A stretch of 7,841 nt of DNA from Candidatus Brocadiales bacterium (lineage in GTDB: Bacteria > Planctomycetota > Brocadiia > Brocadiales > Bathyanammoxibiaceae): positions 1 through 7,841 of the forward strand of contig JAUQZZ010000093.1 in assembly GCA_030586765.1 (NCBI GenBank), in the 5' to 3' direction. The notes under the pieces are model-generated. The model had not been told where the DNA came from and did not search any database. It saw only the letters and a program-made list of their open reading frames with translations. Shown here one piece after another: positions 1 through 7,300 of this stretch (position 1 is the stretch's first letter; every line of letters begins with the position of its first letter). Position numbers and translations under genes: made by a program.

Positions 1-5
1 ATCTC

Positions 6-38
6 CATGCATATATTTAACATCCTTTATTATGCATG
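6..38. repeat. Inverted repeat upstream of murQ (8-bp arms)
   Basis: CATGCATA at 6-13 is exactly complementary to TATGCATG at 31-38, with 17 bp between the arms. The dyad sits just before the Shine-Dalgarno-like sequence of murQ, so it could be an operator or a leader hairpin. TATTAT at 28-33 inside it matches the -10 consensus at five of six positions, but no good -35 is visible 17 bp upstream. The window edge cuts off the context, so the role is open. Confidence 0.3.
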
Positions 39-40
39 TC

Positions 41-47
41 AAGAGGA
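41..47 (+). promoter_or_regulatory. Ribosome binding site that decides the murQ start
   Basis: AAGAGGA lies 8 nt before the ATG at 56. The in-frame ATG at 32 has only an A/T-rich stretch with no Shine-Dalgarno match in front of it. This favours ATG 56 as the murQ start, although both starts keep all conserved residues. Confidence 0.6.
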
Positions 48-55
48 TTCCTATT

Positions 56-964
56 ATGGGCGTCCCTGACCGCTCAAAACTCCTGACAGAAAAGAAGAAC
101 CCCAGGACCAAGGACATAGACACCAAAGGCGCCCTGGAGATAGTGGACATTATTAATCAGGAAGACAGGCGTGTGGCCCTGGCCGTAAGAAAAGAGCGCA
201 AGAATATTGCCAGGGCAATAGACCTTATTGTAGAGGCCTTTGGCAGGGGAGGCCGCCTCTTTTATATAGGGGCAGGAACCAGCGGCCGATTGGGGATACT
301 GGATGCCTCAGAGATGCCCCCCACCTTTGGCACACCACCAGAACTGGTAAGGGGTATTATTGCAGGGGGCAAGGAGGCGGTCTTCCGCTCCGTAGAAGGG
401 GCAGAGGACAGCCGACAGGGGGGACTACTGGCCATCACCACAGTTGGCGTAAAGGCAGGGGATGTGGTAGTGGGCGTTGCTACGGGCGGCACCACCCCCT
501 TTGTCCAGTCTGCCCTGAGGCGGGCTAGAAAACTAAAGGCCAGGACCATATTCCTCACTTCAAACCCCGATACAGACCCTGAGGTGCCTGTGGACGTAGT
601 CATAAGGCCTGTGACAGGCCCAGAGGTCGTCACAGGCTCCACACGCATGAAAGCAGGAACCGCCACAAAGCTCGTCCTCAACACCCTTACTACCGCTGCC
701 ATGATAAAGACAGGCAGGGTCTACGGAAACCTCATGGTAGACCTGAAGGCCACCAACAATAAACTCGCCGACAGGGCAGAGCGCATCATCGTGGAACTCA
801 CAGGGCTCTCCAGACAGGCCTCAAGAAACCTCCTGAAGAAGGCCCAGGGCAGGGCCAAGACGGCCATAGTTATGCACCTCCTGGGCCTTGGATACAAAGA
901 GGCACAGGGTCGCCTCCACCTTTACGGAGGCTCCTTACGAAGGGTCCTGGAGACAAACTCTTGA
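56..964 (+). CDS. murQ: N-acetylmuramic acid 6-phosphate etherase (MurQ)
   Basis: MurQ cleaves the lactyl ether of MurNAc-6-phosphate to give GlcNAc-6-phosphate and D-lactate, a cytoplasmic step of peptidoglycan recycling. The product is 302 aa from ATG 56 (310 aa from ATG 32), close to the 298 aa of E. coli MurQ, and it aligns throughout with the E. coli protein as I remember it. Numbered from ATG 32, it shows the N-terminal LLTEKKNP...DID segment, the SIS-domain sugar-phosphate loop GAGTSGRLG (80-88), DASE with Glu94 matching catalytic Glu83 of E. coli, EGAED with Glu125 matching Glu114, the signature TGSTRMKAGTA (201-211), and the C-terminal UBA-like helical region ending in a YGGSLRRVL motif. 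The usual SGRTP loop reads GGTTP here (152-156). No murR, anmK or transporter gene is visible beside it. The next gene downstream on the same strand is an exported protease. Confidence 0.95.
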   Translation: MGVPDRSKLLTEKKNPRTKDIDTKGALEIVDIINQEDRRVALAVRKERKNIARAIDLIVEAFGRGGRLFYIGAGTSGRLGILDASEMPPTFGTPPELVRGIIAGGKEAVFRSVEGAEDSRQGGLLAITTVGVKAGDVVVGVATGGTTPFVQSALRRARKLKARTIFLTSNPDTDPEVPVDVVIRPVTGPEVVTGSTRMKAGTATKLVLNTLTTAAMIKTGRVYGNLMVDLKATNNKLADRAERIIVELTGLSRQASRNLLKKAQGRAKTAIVMHLLGLGYKEAQGRLHLYGGSLRRVLETNS

Positions 965-991
965 CAAAAGCTCAAATTAATTTACTATAAA
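961..991 (+). promoter_or_regulatory. Predicted promoter for the S41 protease gene
   Basis: A perfect -35 hexamer TTGACA (961-966) is followed after 19 bp by TATAAA (986-991), five of six to the -10 consensus. The spacing is slightly longer than the ideal 17 bp. The TGA stop codon of murQ lies inside the -35 hexamer. If real, it gives the protease its own transcription start about 50 nt before its ATG, although read-through from murQ remains possible. Confidence 0.4.
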
Positions 992-1045
992 GGTATATGT
1001 TTTTCTCTGTTTGTTAACTTCTCGACTTCATAGTGCGATATATCT

Positions 1046-4039
1046 ATGTCCCTTTCTCGTTATAAGACCTCCAGGTTTATTTATATCGTTATCCTTCTTT
1101 TTGGCCTCTTATCCTTCGTCCTCATCCAACCCTCCAGTGCCTTATTCATGGATTGGTACAGTGGGGACAAGGTCTTCAAATATCGGCTCACCGGGACGGT
1201 TATCTCTTACATAGACCGATTCTACGTAGAGCCAGAGAGGCTTCATCCCCAGCACATGCTCCTGGAGGCCCTGGCCTGGACGGAGAAGTTGCTGCCGGAG
1301 GTGCTGGTAGAGACCTCAGAGTCCTCCAATGCCCTGGAGATAGTGGTGGGGGAATCTAAAAAGAAGTTAGACACCTCTAGAATCCAGAACGTGGACGACT
1401 GTCTGACCCTCTTAAAGGACTCCCTACTCTTCGTCCAGACAAACCTGCAGGAGACCGATGGCGTTAAGCCCAACGAGATAGAGTATGCAGCAATAAATGG
1501 GCTGTTGAGTGACCTGGACCCCCACTCTATCCTCCTCCCCCCAAAGGAGTATAAGGAATTCAGGATTGGCACCTCAGGGAGATTTGGCGGGCTGGGAATG
1601 GTGGTAGGAATAAGAGAGATGGTCCTAACCGTTATATCTCCTATAGAAGGCACTCCTGCTTATAGGGCCGGGCTCAAGACCGGGGATAAGATTATGGAGA
1701 TTGATGGGGAGTCCACGGTAAATATGTCCCTTTACGAGGCAGTGAGTAAATTAAGGGGAGAACCAGACACAAAGGTCACTCTACTGGTTATACGGGGAAA
1801 GTCGTCAGAGCCCAGTCTGGTTACCTTGAAGAGAGAGATAATCGCCCTGCCCAGTGTGGTATCTCAGGTGGTGGAGGGAGGTTTTTGTTATCTAAAGGTC
1901 AGAAACTTTCAGGAAGACACTGTAGATGATTTAGACAGGCATCTCCAGCACCTGCAAAAGGAAACCAGTGACCTGCGGGGCCTGGTCCTTGACCTCAGAA
2001 ACAACTCTGGGGGGCTCCTGGACCAGGCCGTTGGCGTCTCAGACAGATTCCTCACGGAGGGAATAATTGTAGTCACCGCAGGTCCGGGAAAGAGACACCG
2101 TGAGATACAAAGGGCCCAGGAATCCGAGAGGGATATAACAGACTGCCCCTTGGTAGTGATAATAGATGCAGGCAGTGCCTCTGGCTCAGAGATAGTGGCA
2201 GGGGCCCTTAAGGAAAATAACAGGGCCGTAATCATAGGGGACAGGAGTTTCGGAAAGGGCACCGTTCAGCAGCTTATAGACATGGCCGATGGCTCTGCCC
2301 TAAAGCTCACCGTGGCTAAATACCTCACCCCCCTCTACAGAGACATCCAGACCAAAGGTATAACCCCCGACATCTCTCTGGTGCCTGTAGTGATAGGTGC
2401 GGATACCATCCAACTCCTCAAGGGTAACTCTGGCGTCCTGCGGGAGGCAGATATGCAGGGGCATCTCCATGGAGAGCCCAGCCTGCTAGAGGAGCCCCTG
2501 GAAACCCTGAAATACCTCTCAGCTCCAGAAGGAACCTCTGAGAAGGAAGAGGAAGAGGACCCCTATAAGCCTCAAGACCTTTCCAAAGATTACCAGGTAC
2601 AATTAGCCCTCCAGTTCCTCAAGGGCACCTTGCTTCCCAGTAGGGAGGGTATGCTGGAAGAACTCCGCCCCCTGCTGGGGGAGATAAAGAGGACAGAGGA
2701 ACAAAAGATATCAGAGGCCCTGGGGAAGGTGGAAATAGATTGGTCAGAAGGAAAGGACCTGGCCCTACCAAAACCTGTGGCTACCTTGTCCTTTGACCCT
2801 CCAGGGGAAAAGATAAAGGCTGGTGAAACCCTCACCATCACCCTCACCCTGAGCAATAGAGGGGAAGGTGCCTTATATAGGATGTACGCCATCTCTGAGT
2901 CAAAAAACCCCTTCCTGGATAAGCTGGAATTTCCTTTGGGAAAGGTAGAGAAGGGGGCATCCAAGAGTTACTCCCAGAAGGTAACTATACCACAAAACAT
3001 GCTGGATAGAACCGATGAATTTATTGTTAAGTTCAGCGAACTGAACGGCAACATCCCCAGGGATATCCACAGCAGCCTTAGGGTGGAGGCCCTACCTAGG
3101 CCCCAGTTTGCCTACTCATATCAGATAGTAGAAAGCGATACGGATGGCCTCCAACCCAACGACGACGGTCTTGTACAGAGGGGCGAAGTCATCGAACTGC
3201 TGGTCAGCGTTAAAAATATCGGGGAGGGAAAGAGTACCAAGAACGTAGTCACCCTGAGAAACCTGAGTCATAAAGAGGTCTTTGTTGAAGCAGGCAGTAA
3301 AGAGTTGGGGGAACTAGCGCCAGGAGAGACAAAGACCGTATCCCTGCGTCTTCACGTAAGGGAGTCATTGCCAGTAAATGAATTCACCATGGACCTGGTG
3401 ATAACGGATATGACCTTTGGCATCTATCTTACCGACAAGCTCACCTTCCCCATAATGGACCCCAGGGTTTCCCCGCCCCTGGTAGAGGTCTCCAAAGGTC
3501 TCCAGACGACCCGGGGGGATACCTTTATTTATGGAGGTAGGTCCACAGACAGCCCTGCGATGGTCTCCCTAAGAAAGGGTACTACCCTGAAGGCAGATGG
3601 TTGGGTGCCCAGTTGGTATCGAGTAAGACTCCCTAACGGTGGTAGAGGTTGGGTGCCTGCCAGGGACGTGGCAGAGACCACGGTAGAAAAGGAGAGTGCC
3701 CTTGAGCTTTACGTCCAGCGCATGCCCCCTATCATTGAATTTAAGGCCCCTGTATCCCCAGTAAGTTCGGGGCGGACTGTATTTTCTGGCACAGTAAGAG
3801 ACGACCGTCTAACAAAATACCTCTATATAATGGTAAATAACGATAAGGTCTACTTCAAAGGTCAGAAGAAGGGCGGCAAGGACAGGGAACTAGAATTCAC
3901 CGCAGAACTACCTCTCAAAGAAGGACCCAACACTGTGGCAGTAGTAGCCAAGGATGATACTAACCTTACCAGCTCAAAGGGCTTTGTCGTTAGTGCCAGG
4001 CCCGCCCTGGTGAAGGGGGAAGTATCTGAATCAAAATAG
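1046..4039 (+). CDS. Exported S41 (C-terminal processing) serine protease with PDZ and C-terminal beta domains, MXAN_5808-like
   Basis: This 997-aa protein is a Ctp/Prc-type serine endopeptidase predicted to act in the periplasm. Residues 11-32 form a hydrophobic signal segment ending in SSA, a fair signal peptidase I site after Ala32; there is no lipobox. The core follows: LLSDLDPHS motif (153-161), PDZ domain (about 178-252), GLVLDLRNNSGG (312-323), then the Ser/Lys catalytic centre. Ser379 in SASGSEI, Lys404 in SFGKGTVQQ and Gln408 have the same spacing as the Ser309/Lys334/Gln338 triad of B. subtilis CtpB. After an acidic linker (about 497-506) come two CARDB/Ig-like beta domains (about 577-685 and 690-805), an SH3b-like segment (about 825-878, with DGWVPSWYRVRL and GRGWVP), and a last beta domain resembling Glucodextranase-B/Ig modules (about 893-985). 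Typical Ctp enzymes are 400-700 aa, so the tail is long. No clear Shine-Dalgarno sequence precedes the ATG, but no later start keeps the signal segment. The substrate is unknown; the SH3b-like part and the murQ neighbour suggest cell-wall proteins. Confidence 0.93.
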   Translation: MSLSRYKTSRFIYIVILLFGLLSFVLIQPSSALFMDWYSGDKVFKYRLTGTVISYIDRFYVEPERLHPQHMLLEALAWTEKLLPEVLVETSESSNALEIVVGESKKKLDTSRIQNVDDCLTLLKDSLLFVQTNLQETDGVKPNEIEYAAINGLLSDLDPHSILLPPKEYKEFRIGTSGRFGGLGMVVGIREMVLTVISPIEGTPAYRAGLKTGDKIMEIDGESTVNMSLYEAVSKLRGEPDTKVTLLVIRGKSSEPSLVTLKREIIALPSVVSQVVEGGFCYLKVRNFQEDTVDDLDRHLQHLQKETSDLRGLVLDLRNNSGGLLDQAVGVSDRFLTEGIIVVTAGPGKRHREIQRAQESERDITDCPLVVIIDAGSASGSEIVAGALKENNRAVIIGDRSFGKGTVQQLIDMADGSALKLTVAKYLTPLYRDIQTKGITPDISLVPVVIGADTIQLLKGNSGVLREADMQGHLHGEPSLLEEPLETLKYLSAPEGTSEKEEEEDPYKPQDLSKDYQVQLALQFLKGTLLPSREGMLEELRPLLGEIKRTEEQKISEALGKVEIDWSEGKDLALPKPVATLSFDPPGEKIKAGETLTITLTLSNRGEGALYRMYAISESKNPFLDKLEFPLGKVEKGASKSYSQKVTIPQNMLDRTDEFIVKFSELNGNIPRDIHSSLRVEALPRPQFAYSYQIVESDTDGLQPNDDGLVQRGEVIELLVSVKNIGEGKSTKNVVTLRNLSHKEVFVEAGSKELGELAPGETKTVSLRLHVRESLPVNEFTMDLVITDMTFGIYLTDKLTFPIMDPRVSPPLVEVSKGLQTTRGDTFIYGGRSTDSPAMVSLRKGTTLKADGWVPSWYRVRLPNGGRGWVPARDVAETTVEKESALELYVQRMPPIIEFKAPVSPVSSGRTVFSGTVRDDRLTKYLYIMVNNDKVYFKGQKKGGKDRELEFTAELPLKEGPNTVAVVAKDDTNLTSSKGFVVSARPALVKGEVSESK

Positions 4040-4060
4040 TCACCTCTGCAAAACCCCTGT

Positions 4061-4107
4061 GGGTACCGCAGGCCCTGAACTTGATTCAGGGAAGCCTTGC
4101 GGCACCC
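4061..4107. repeat. Bulged hairpin A
   Basis: The outer stem pairs 4061-4072 with 4095-4107; it has one A-C mismatch (4065/4103) and one bulged T (4097). The inner stem pairs CCCTGAA (4073-4079) with TTCAGGG (4085-4091) around the 5-nt loop CTTGA. The near-perfect pairing indicates a structured palindromic repeat. It begins 21 nt after the protease stop codon and has no T-run after it, so it is not a classical terminator by itself. Confidence 0.65.
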
Positions 4108-4121
4108 CGCTATGCAGTCCA

Positions 4122-4138
4122 GTCCACCTTAGGCGGAC
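4122..4138. repeat. Small hairpin B
   Basis: GTCCACC (4122-4128) pairs with GGCGGAC (4132-4138) around the loop TTA, with a single A-C mismatch in the stem. It lies between hairpin A and the first cloverleaf. Confidence 0.5.
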
Positions 4139-4141
4139 ACT

Positions 4142-4223
4142 CCTTCCCCAATAAATGTAGTGGCAGAGTTCACTCTGCTTTTTAAGCCGAGCAAGCTCGG
4201 CCACTACAATCCTGCGGGGAAGG
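4142..4223. repeat. Cloverleaf C (three-way-junction palindrome)
   Basis: The basal stem is CCTTCCCC (4142-4149) with GGGGAAGG (4216-4223). A second collinear stem is TGTAGTGG (4156-4163) with CCACTACA (4201-4208). Within it are two side hairpins: CAGAG/CTCTG (4164-4177, loop TTCA) and GCCGAG/CTCGGC (4186-4201, loop CAAG), joined by the linker CTTTTTAA. Every stem is perfectly complementary, which strongly suggests that the fold is maintained as DNA cruciform or RNA. Confidence 0.7.
4163..4183 (+). terminator. Probable intrinsic terminator of the S41 protease gene
   Basis: GCAGAG, the 4-nt loop TTCA and CTCTGC are followed at once by TTTTT on the + strand. The stem is short (6 bp) but G/C-closed and directly abuts the T-run. 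It sits about 125 nt after the protease stop codon and is also the first side arm of cloverleaf C. I see no comparable hairpin with a T-run for the opposite gene. Confidence 0.5.
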
Positions 4224-4225
4224 GT

Positions 4226-4286
4226 GGTAGACAACGACCTTTATGGTCGTTGATATCTTCAACGAAGTGAAACTTCGTTGTCTACC
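4226..4286. repeat. Cloverleaf D (three-way-junction palindrome)
   Basis: The basal stem GGTAGAC (4226-4232) pairs with GTCTACC (4280-4286). Two side hairpins follow: CAACGACC/GGTCGTTG (4232-4252, loop TTTAT) and CAACGAAGT/ACTTCGTTG (4260-4280, loop GAA), with a 7-nt linker between them. CAACGA and TCGTTG each occur twice, so an alternative fold exists: a 12-bp basal stem (4226-4237 with 4275-4286) plus an inner 7-bp hairpin TCGTTGA/TCAACGA (4247-4265). The plan is the same as in cloverleaf C but the sequence is different. Confidence 0.7.
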
Positions 4287-4293
4287 GCTTTTG

Positions 4294-4307
4294 CAGAGGT
4301 CCCTCTG
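4294..4307. repeat. Small palindrome overlapping the right terminal repeat
   Basis: CAGAG (4294-4298) pairs with CTCTG (4303-4307) around GTCC. It overlaps the right arm of the outer inverted repeat, so the two pairings exclude each other. No T-run follows on either strand. Confidence 0.35.
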
Positions 4308-4334
4308 TCATAATAAAACCTCCTTTAAAGGGAT

Positions 4335-7300
4335 TTACTCCACCAATTTCCTGTAATAATCCTTATTGAGTTCTTGATATTTTTCTGGGAGGCCCTGCTT
4401 CATGGCATCGAGGATGTCCTGTCTGAACTCCTTGGGCACCCTGTAGGCCTCTTCGGAGGGTATCTCCACCTCTCCAGTAGAGAACCCCCTGCCCTCTTCA
4501 CCGAAGGCCTCTCGATAGCGCATCACATAGCGAGGCATGGGGATGCCTGTGGACATCATCCCCTTGGCCACCCTCTCCACGGCCTCACTGAGGCCCTTTT
4601 TTGCCTGGGATAGTCTATAAAGGGACTCCCTCTCCTCCACCATGGCCCCTGGGCCATCCTCTTCTCCCAGCTTCTCCTCTGCCTTGCCCATGAAGTCCCT
4701 GGCCTCCCCTAGTTTCTCCCCGGCCTCAGAACCCATGGAGGGATTCTCCTGGGAGAGTTTATCCAGGGCCTGGGATAGGTCCTGGGCATCTTCCTCTAGC
4801 TTACCCTGACGTTTCGCCATCTGCTGGAACTTCTCCTTATCCTCCTGGGTAAGACCCTTCTTCTTCATCTCCTCAAAGGCGCTGGCCAGGGACTCCAGGT
4901 CCTTCACCATCTCTTCGTTAAGTCCCTTGGCGCCGGAAAGCCTGTCTGTGGCCTCCTCCTTCAATTCCTTGGCCTCACCACTGGGAGACCTGCCCAGGGA
5001 ACTCATATCCACCTGGGAGTCCCAGTAGCCCAGGTCCCTTAAGGCATCTTTAGCCATCTCAAGGGACTCATGGAAGTCCTCCCCCTCCAGCATCTCTCCC
5101 AGTTGGGAGAGTTTATCCTTTAGCTCGGGCAGGTTCTTTGATATAGCCCCGTAGGTATCCAGGAGGGGGTCCCTACTCCTTGCCCTATTCAGTTCTCCCA
5201 TCTTCTTACTGAGCTCCATCATCTCTTCGTTGCTAAAGCCCTGCTCCCCTGGGGCACCGAAGGAAAAGGGGCTACGCATAAGTTCATTCCTTTTTTTAAG
5301 GAGCTTCGAGACCTCTTTTTCCTTGCTGGAATAATCCTTCAGGGTGGGGTCCTCCTTGAGGAGTTTCTCCAATTCTGAGAGCTCTTTCTCCATCCCATGG
5401 AGCCTGTCCAACTGCTTCTGGAAGAATTCACCCAGGGCCTGGTCCATCTTTTGAAAGGTCCTGGACTGTACGTCCTTTTTAAGTTCCTCTGTGTCCTGGG
5501 CCAACTGTTTCTCCCCATCTTCCAGCTCCCCAAGCTGCTCTTCGAGGTGATGCATCTCCTTGAGGGTCTTGGAATAGGTGGAATCAGCATACTGCTGGGC
5601 GTTCTGGCCCATCTGAGCCATCATCTTTCCCAGGGAACCCATGGCCCGCAGGGCCGCCTGAAGGGCCCCCTGGAGGTCACCCTTGGCCAGGGCATCACGC
5701 ATCTCCTCCATGTCTTTGTCTATCTCAAACTCTCCCAGGCTCTTTATGGCCTCCAGGTTCAGGAATTCATCCCCCCAGCGGCTGGACATCTTTGAGAGCT
5801 TATCCATCATAGAATTTATCATGTCTTCCAGTTCCTGGACGGCCTTCCTTACCTTGTCTTCCAGTTCTGCCCCGGCGCCTTTCTTTAAATCATCTAGCAA
5901 TCGGGTAAGTGTCCACTGGGAGTCCTCCAGGCGCCTGTTCATGTGAAGGAAGTCGTCCAGCCTCTGTTTCCTCAGGAGTTCCACCAGGAAGAGGATATCC
6001 CTCTCCAGCTCCGCTATCTCGCTATCCTGTAGACCCTGAATCTCTTCCAGGATGGTCTTGGACATGATGGAACGCCCTTTTACTGCGCTCTGGAGCCTAT
6101 CCGTCTTCTTCTGGGAGAGTTCGGAGAGCCTTGAGCGCATATTTTCAAGACCGTAGTACACGGCATAATTGGCCAGGGCATCCTCCTCAAGACCTGGGAG
6201 CAGCCTGTCAAAGAGGCTCAGGAGGTTAAGCATCCTCTGCCTGAGGGCCTCCTGTTTCAGGAGCAATTCATCAGAGGAGGTAAGCTGTCGTGGTGGATTC
6301 ACCAGTTCCTCTGCCAGGAGCTGTACCATCTCTTTTAGGAGGGTGTCCTGGAGGGAGAGGAGTTCGGAGTGCCTCTTCTCAGAGCTATATACCTCAAGGT
6401 ATTGGGTCTTGGAACGAGCCACCTTAGGCCCGGATACTACATCGTTATCCACAGCCTCAAGATAGTAGGCCAGCTTCTCCCCCGGGGAGAGTTTCAATTC
6501 GGCCAGGTTCCAGTTAACGGAGTCCCTGTACTCCCTAATAGGCCCTACACCTTGTGCAGGTTCCCCAAAGCCCTTGAGATTCTTATCCCCAGGCCTTCCC
6601 TCGACAACCAGTCTTATCTCCTTCAGCCCAAAGTCGTCCTGGGCCCCGTAATCCAATCTCACCACATCCCTCTCATTCACCACCGTATTGTCCTTTGGGG
6701 AGAGGATCCACACATCAGGGTACTCATCTTTCTCGATGGTAATGGTGTGGGGGTCGGACTTCAGGGGCACTAGCCCCTTCTGGGCAGTAGTCTCAAAGCG
6801 GTAGCTCCCGCCTTCCAGGAGGACAAGTTTAACTTTCAGGGTGTTTGGGCCCTCTAACTGCATAAGCACCCTGGAGGCATCATTTATAATAAGGCTAGCA
6901 GAGGCCAGGGGGCGGTCACTCCTGGCTGTCATCTCTACCTCACTCCCCTTAAGGCCTTTTATATCACCTGGGGAACCTATGACAGTCCTGGGGTCTAGCC
7001 CTGTGTACACAGGAAACCTGTAGGTAAGGGTTATATCCCCGATGACAGGAGGAGTTATGTCCACCACAGGTGTTGCCTGGGGATTCAACAAGAGATTATA
7101 CCTGTCTGAGAAATACCCAGGGTATAGCCCTATAAGAACCGCAAAAAGTAGGGCAGCGGCACCAAAGGCCTTTGACTTCTTCCAGAGCCCTTGTCTCTCT
7201 ACCACCTCCCTGAGCCTTAGACCCTCCAGTCTCGAGGCCGTGTCTCTAAAGAGTAAGGTAATGAGTTCGTGGGAGTACAGCCCGACCCTCTGGGGATTAG

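Larger units (their letters stand above)
4042..4300. repeat. Composite palindromic element with 12-bp terminal inverted repeats between convergent genes
   Basis: ACCTCTGCAAAA (4042-4053) is perfectly inverted at 4289-4300. These arms enclose one bulged hairpin, one small hairpin and two three-way-junction folds, so nearly every base of the 259-bp block belongs to a palindrome. It fills the gap between two convergent stop codons, a usual place for REP/BIME-like or MITE-like elements and for terminators. No transposase and no clear target-site duplication are visible; only a CCTCTG direct repeat (4043-4048 and 4302-4307) is shared by the two ends. The palindromes are seen directly in the sequence. 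Mobility or dispersal is inference. Confidence 0.7.

Noticed and set aside
262..702. A 146-codon open frame antisense to murQ
   Set aside because: The murQ frame is conserved to catalytic residues. The antisense protein is low-complexity (Ser/Thr/Pro/Val) and mirrors the codon bias of murQ.
4040..4234. A 64-codon open frame on the minus strand
   Set aside because: It lies wholly in the palindromic block, its codons follow the repeat arms, and it has no plausible ribosome site or recognisable domain. It is a chance frame in repeat DNA.
4142..4286. tRNA or other known structured RNA
   Set aside because: The cloverleaf shapes lack the T-loop GTTC motif, anticodon-loop pattern and acceptor geometry of tRNA, and I match no known RNA family.
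4042..4300. CRISPR array
   Set aside because: The repeats are inverted and nested. There is no regular direct repeat with unique spacers and no cas gene.
4035..4310. Target-site duplication proving a MITE insertion
   Set aside because: Flanks of the outer inverted repeat do not match beyond one base. The shared CCTCTG direct repeat overlaps the arm itself, so it is not clean evidence.
4321..4333. Terminator of the DUF4175 gene at TCCTTTAAAGGGA
   Set aside because: On the minus strand the palindrome is A/T-centred and has too few stable pairs once a loop is allowed, and the following T-run is weak.
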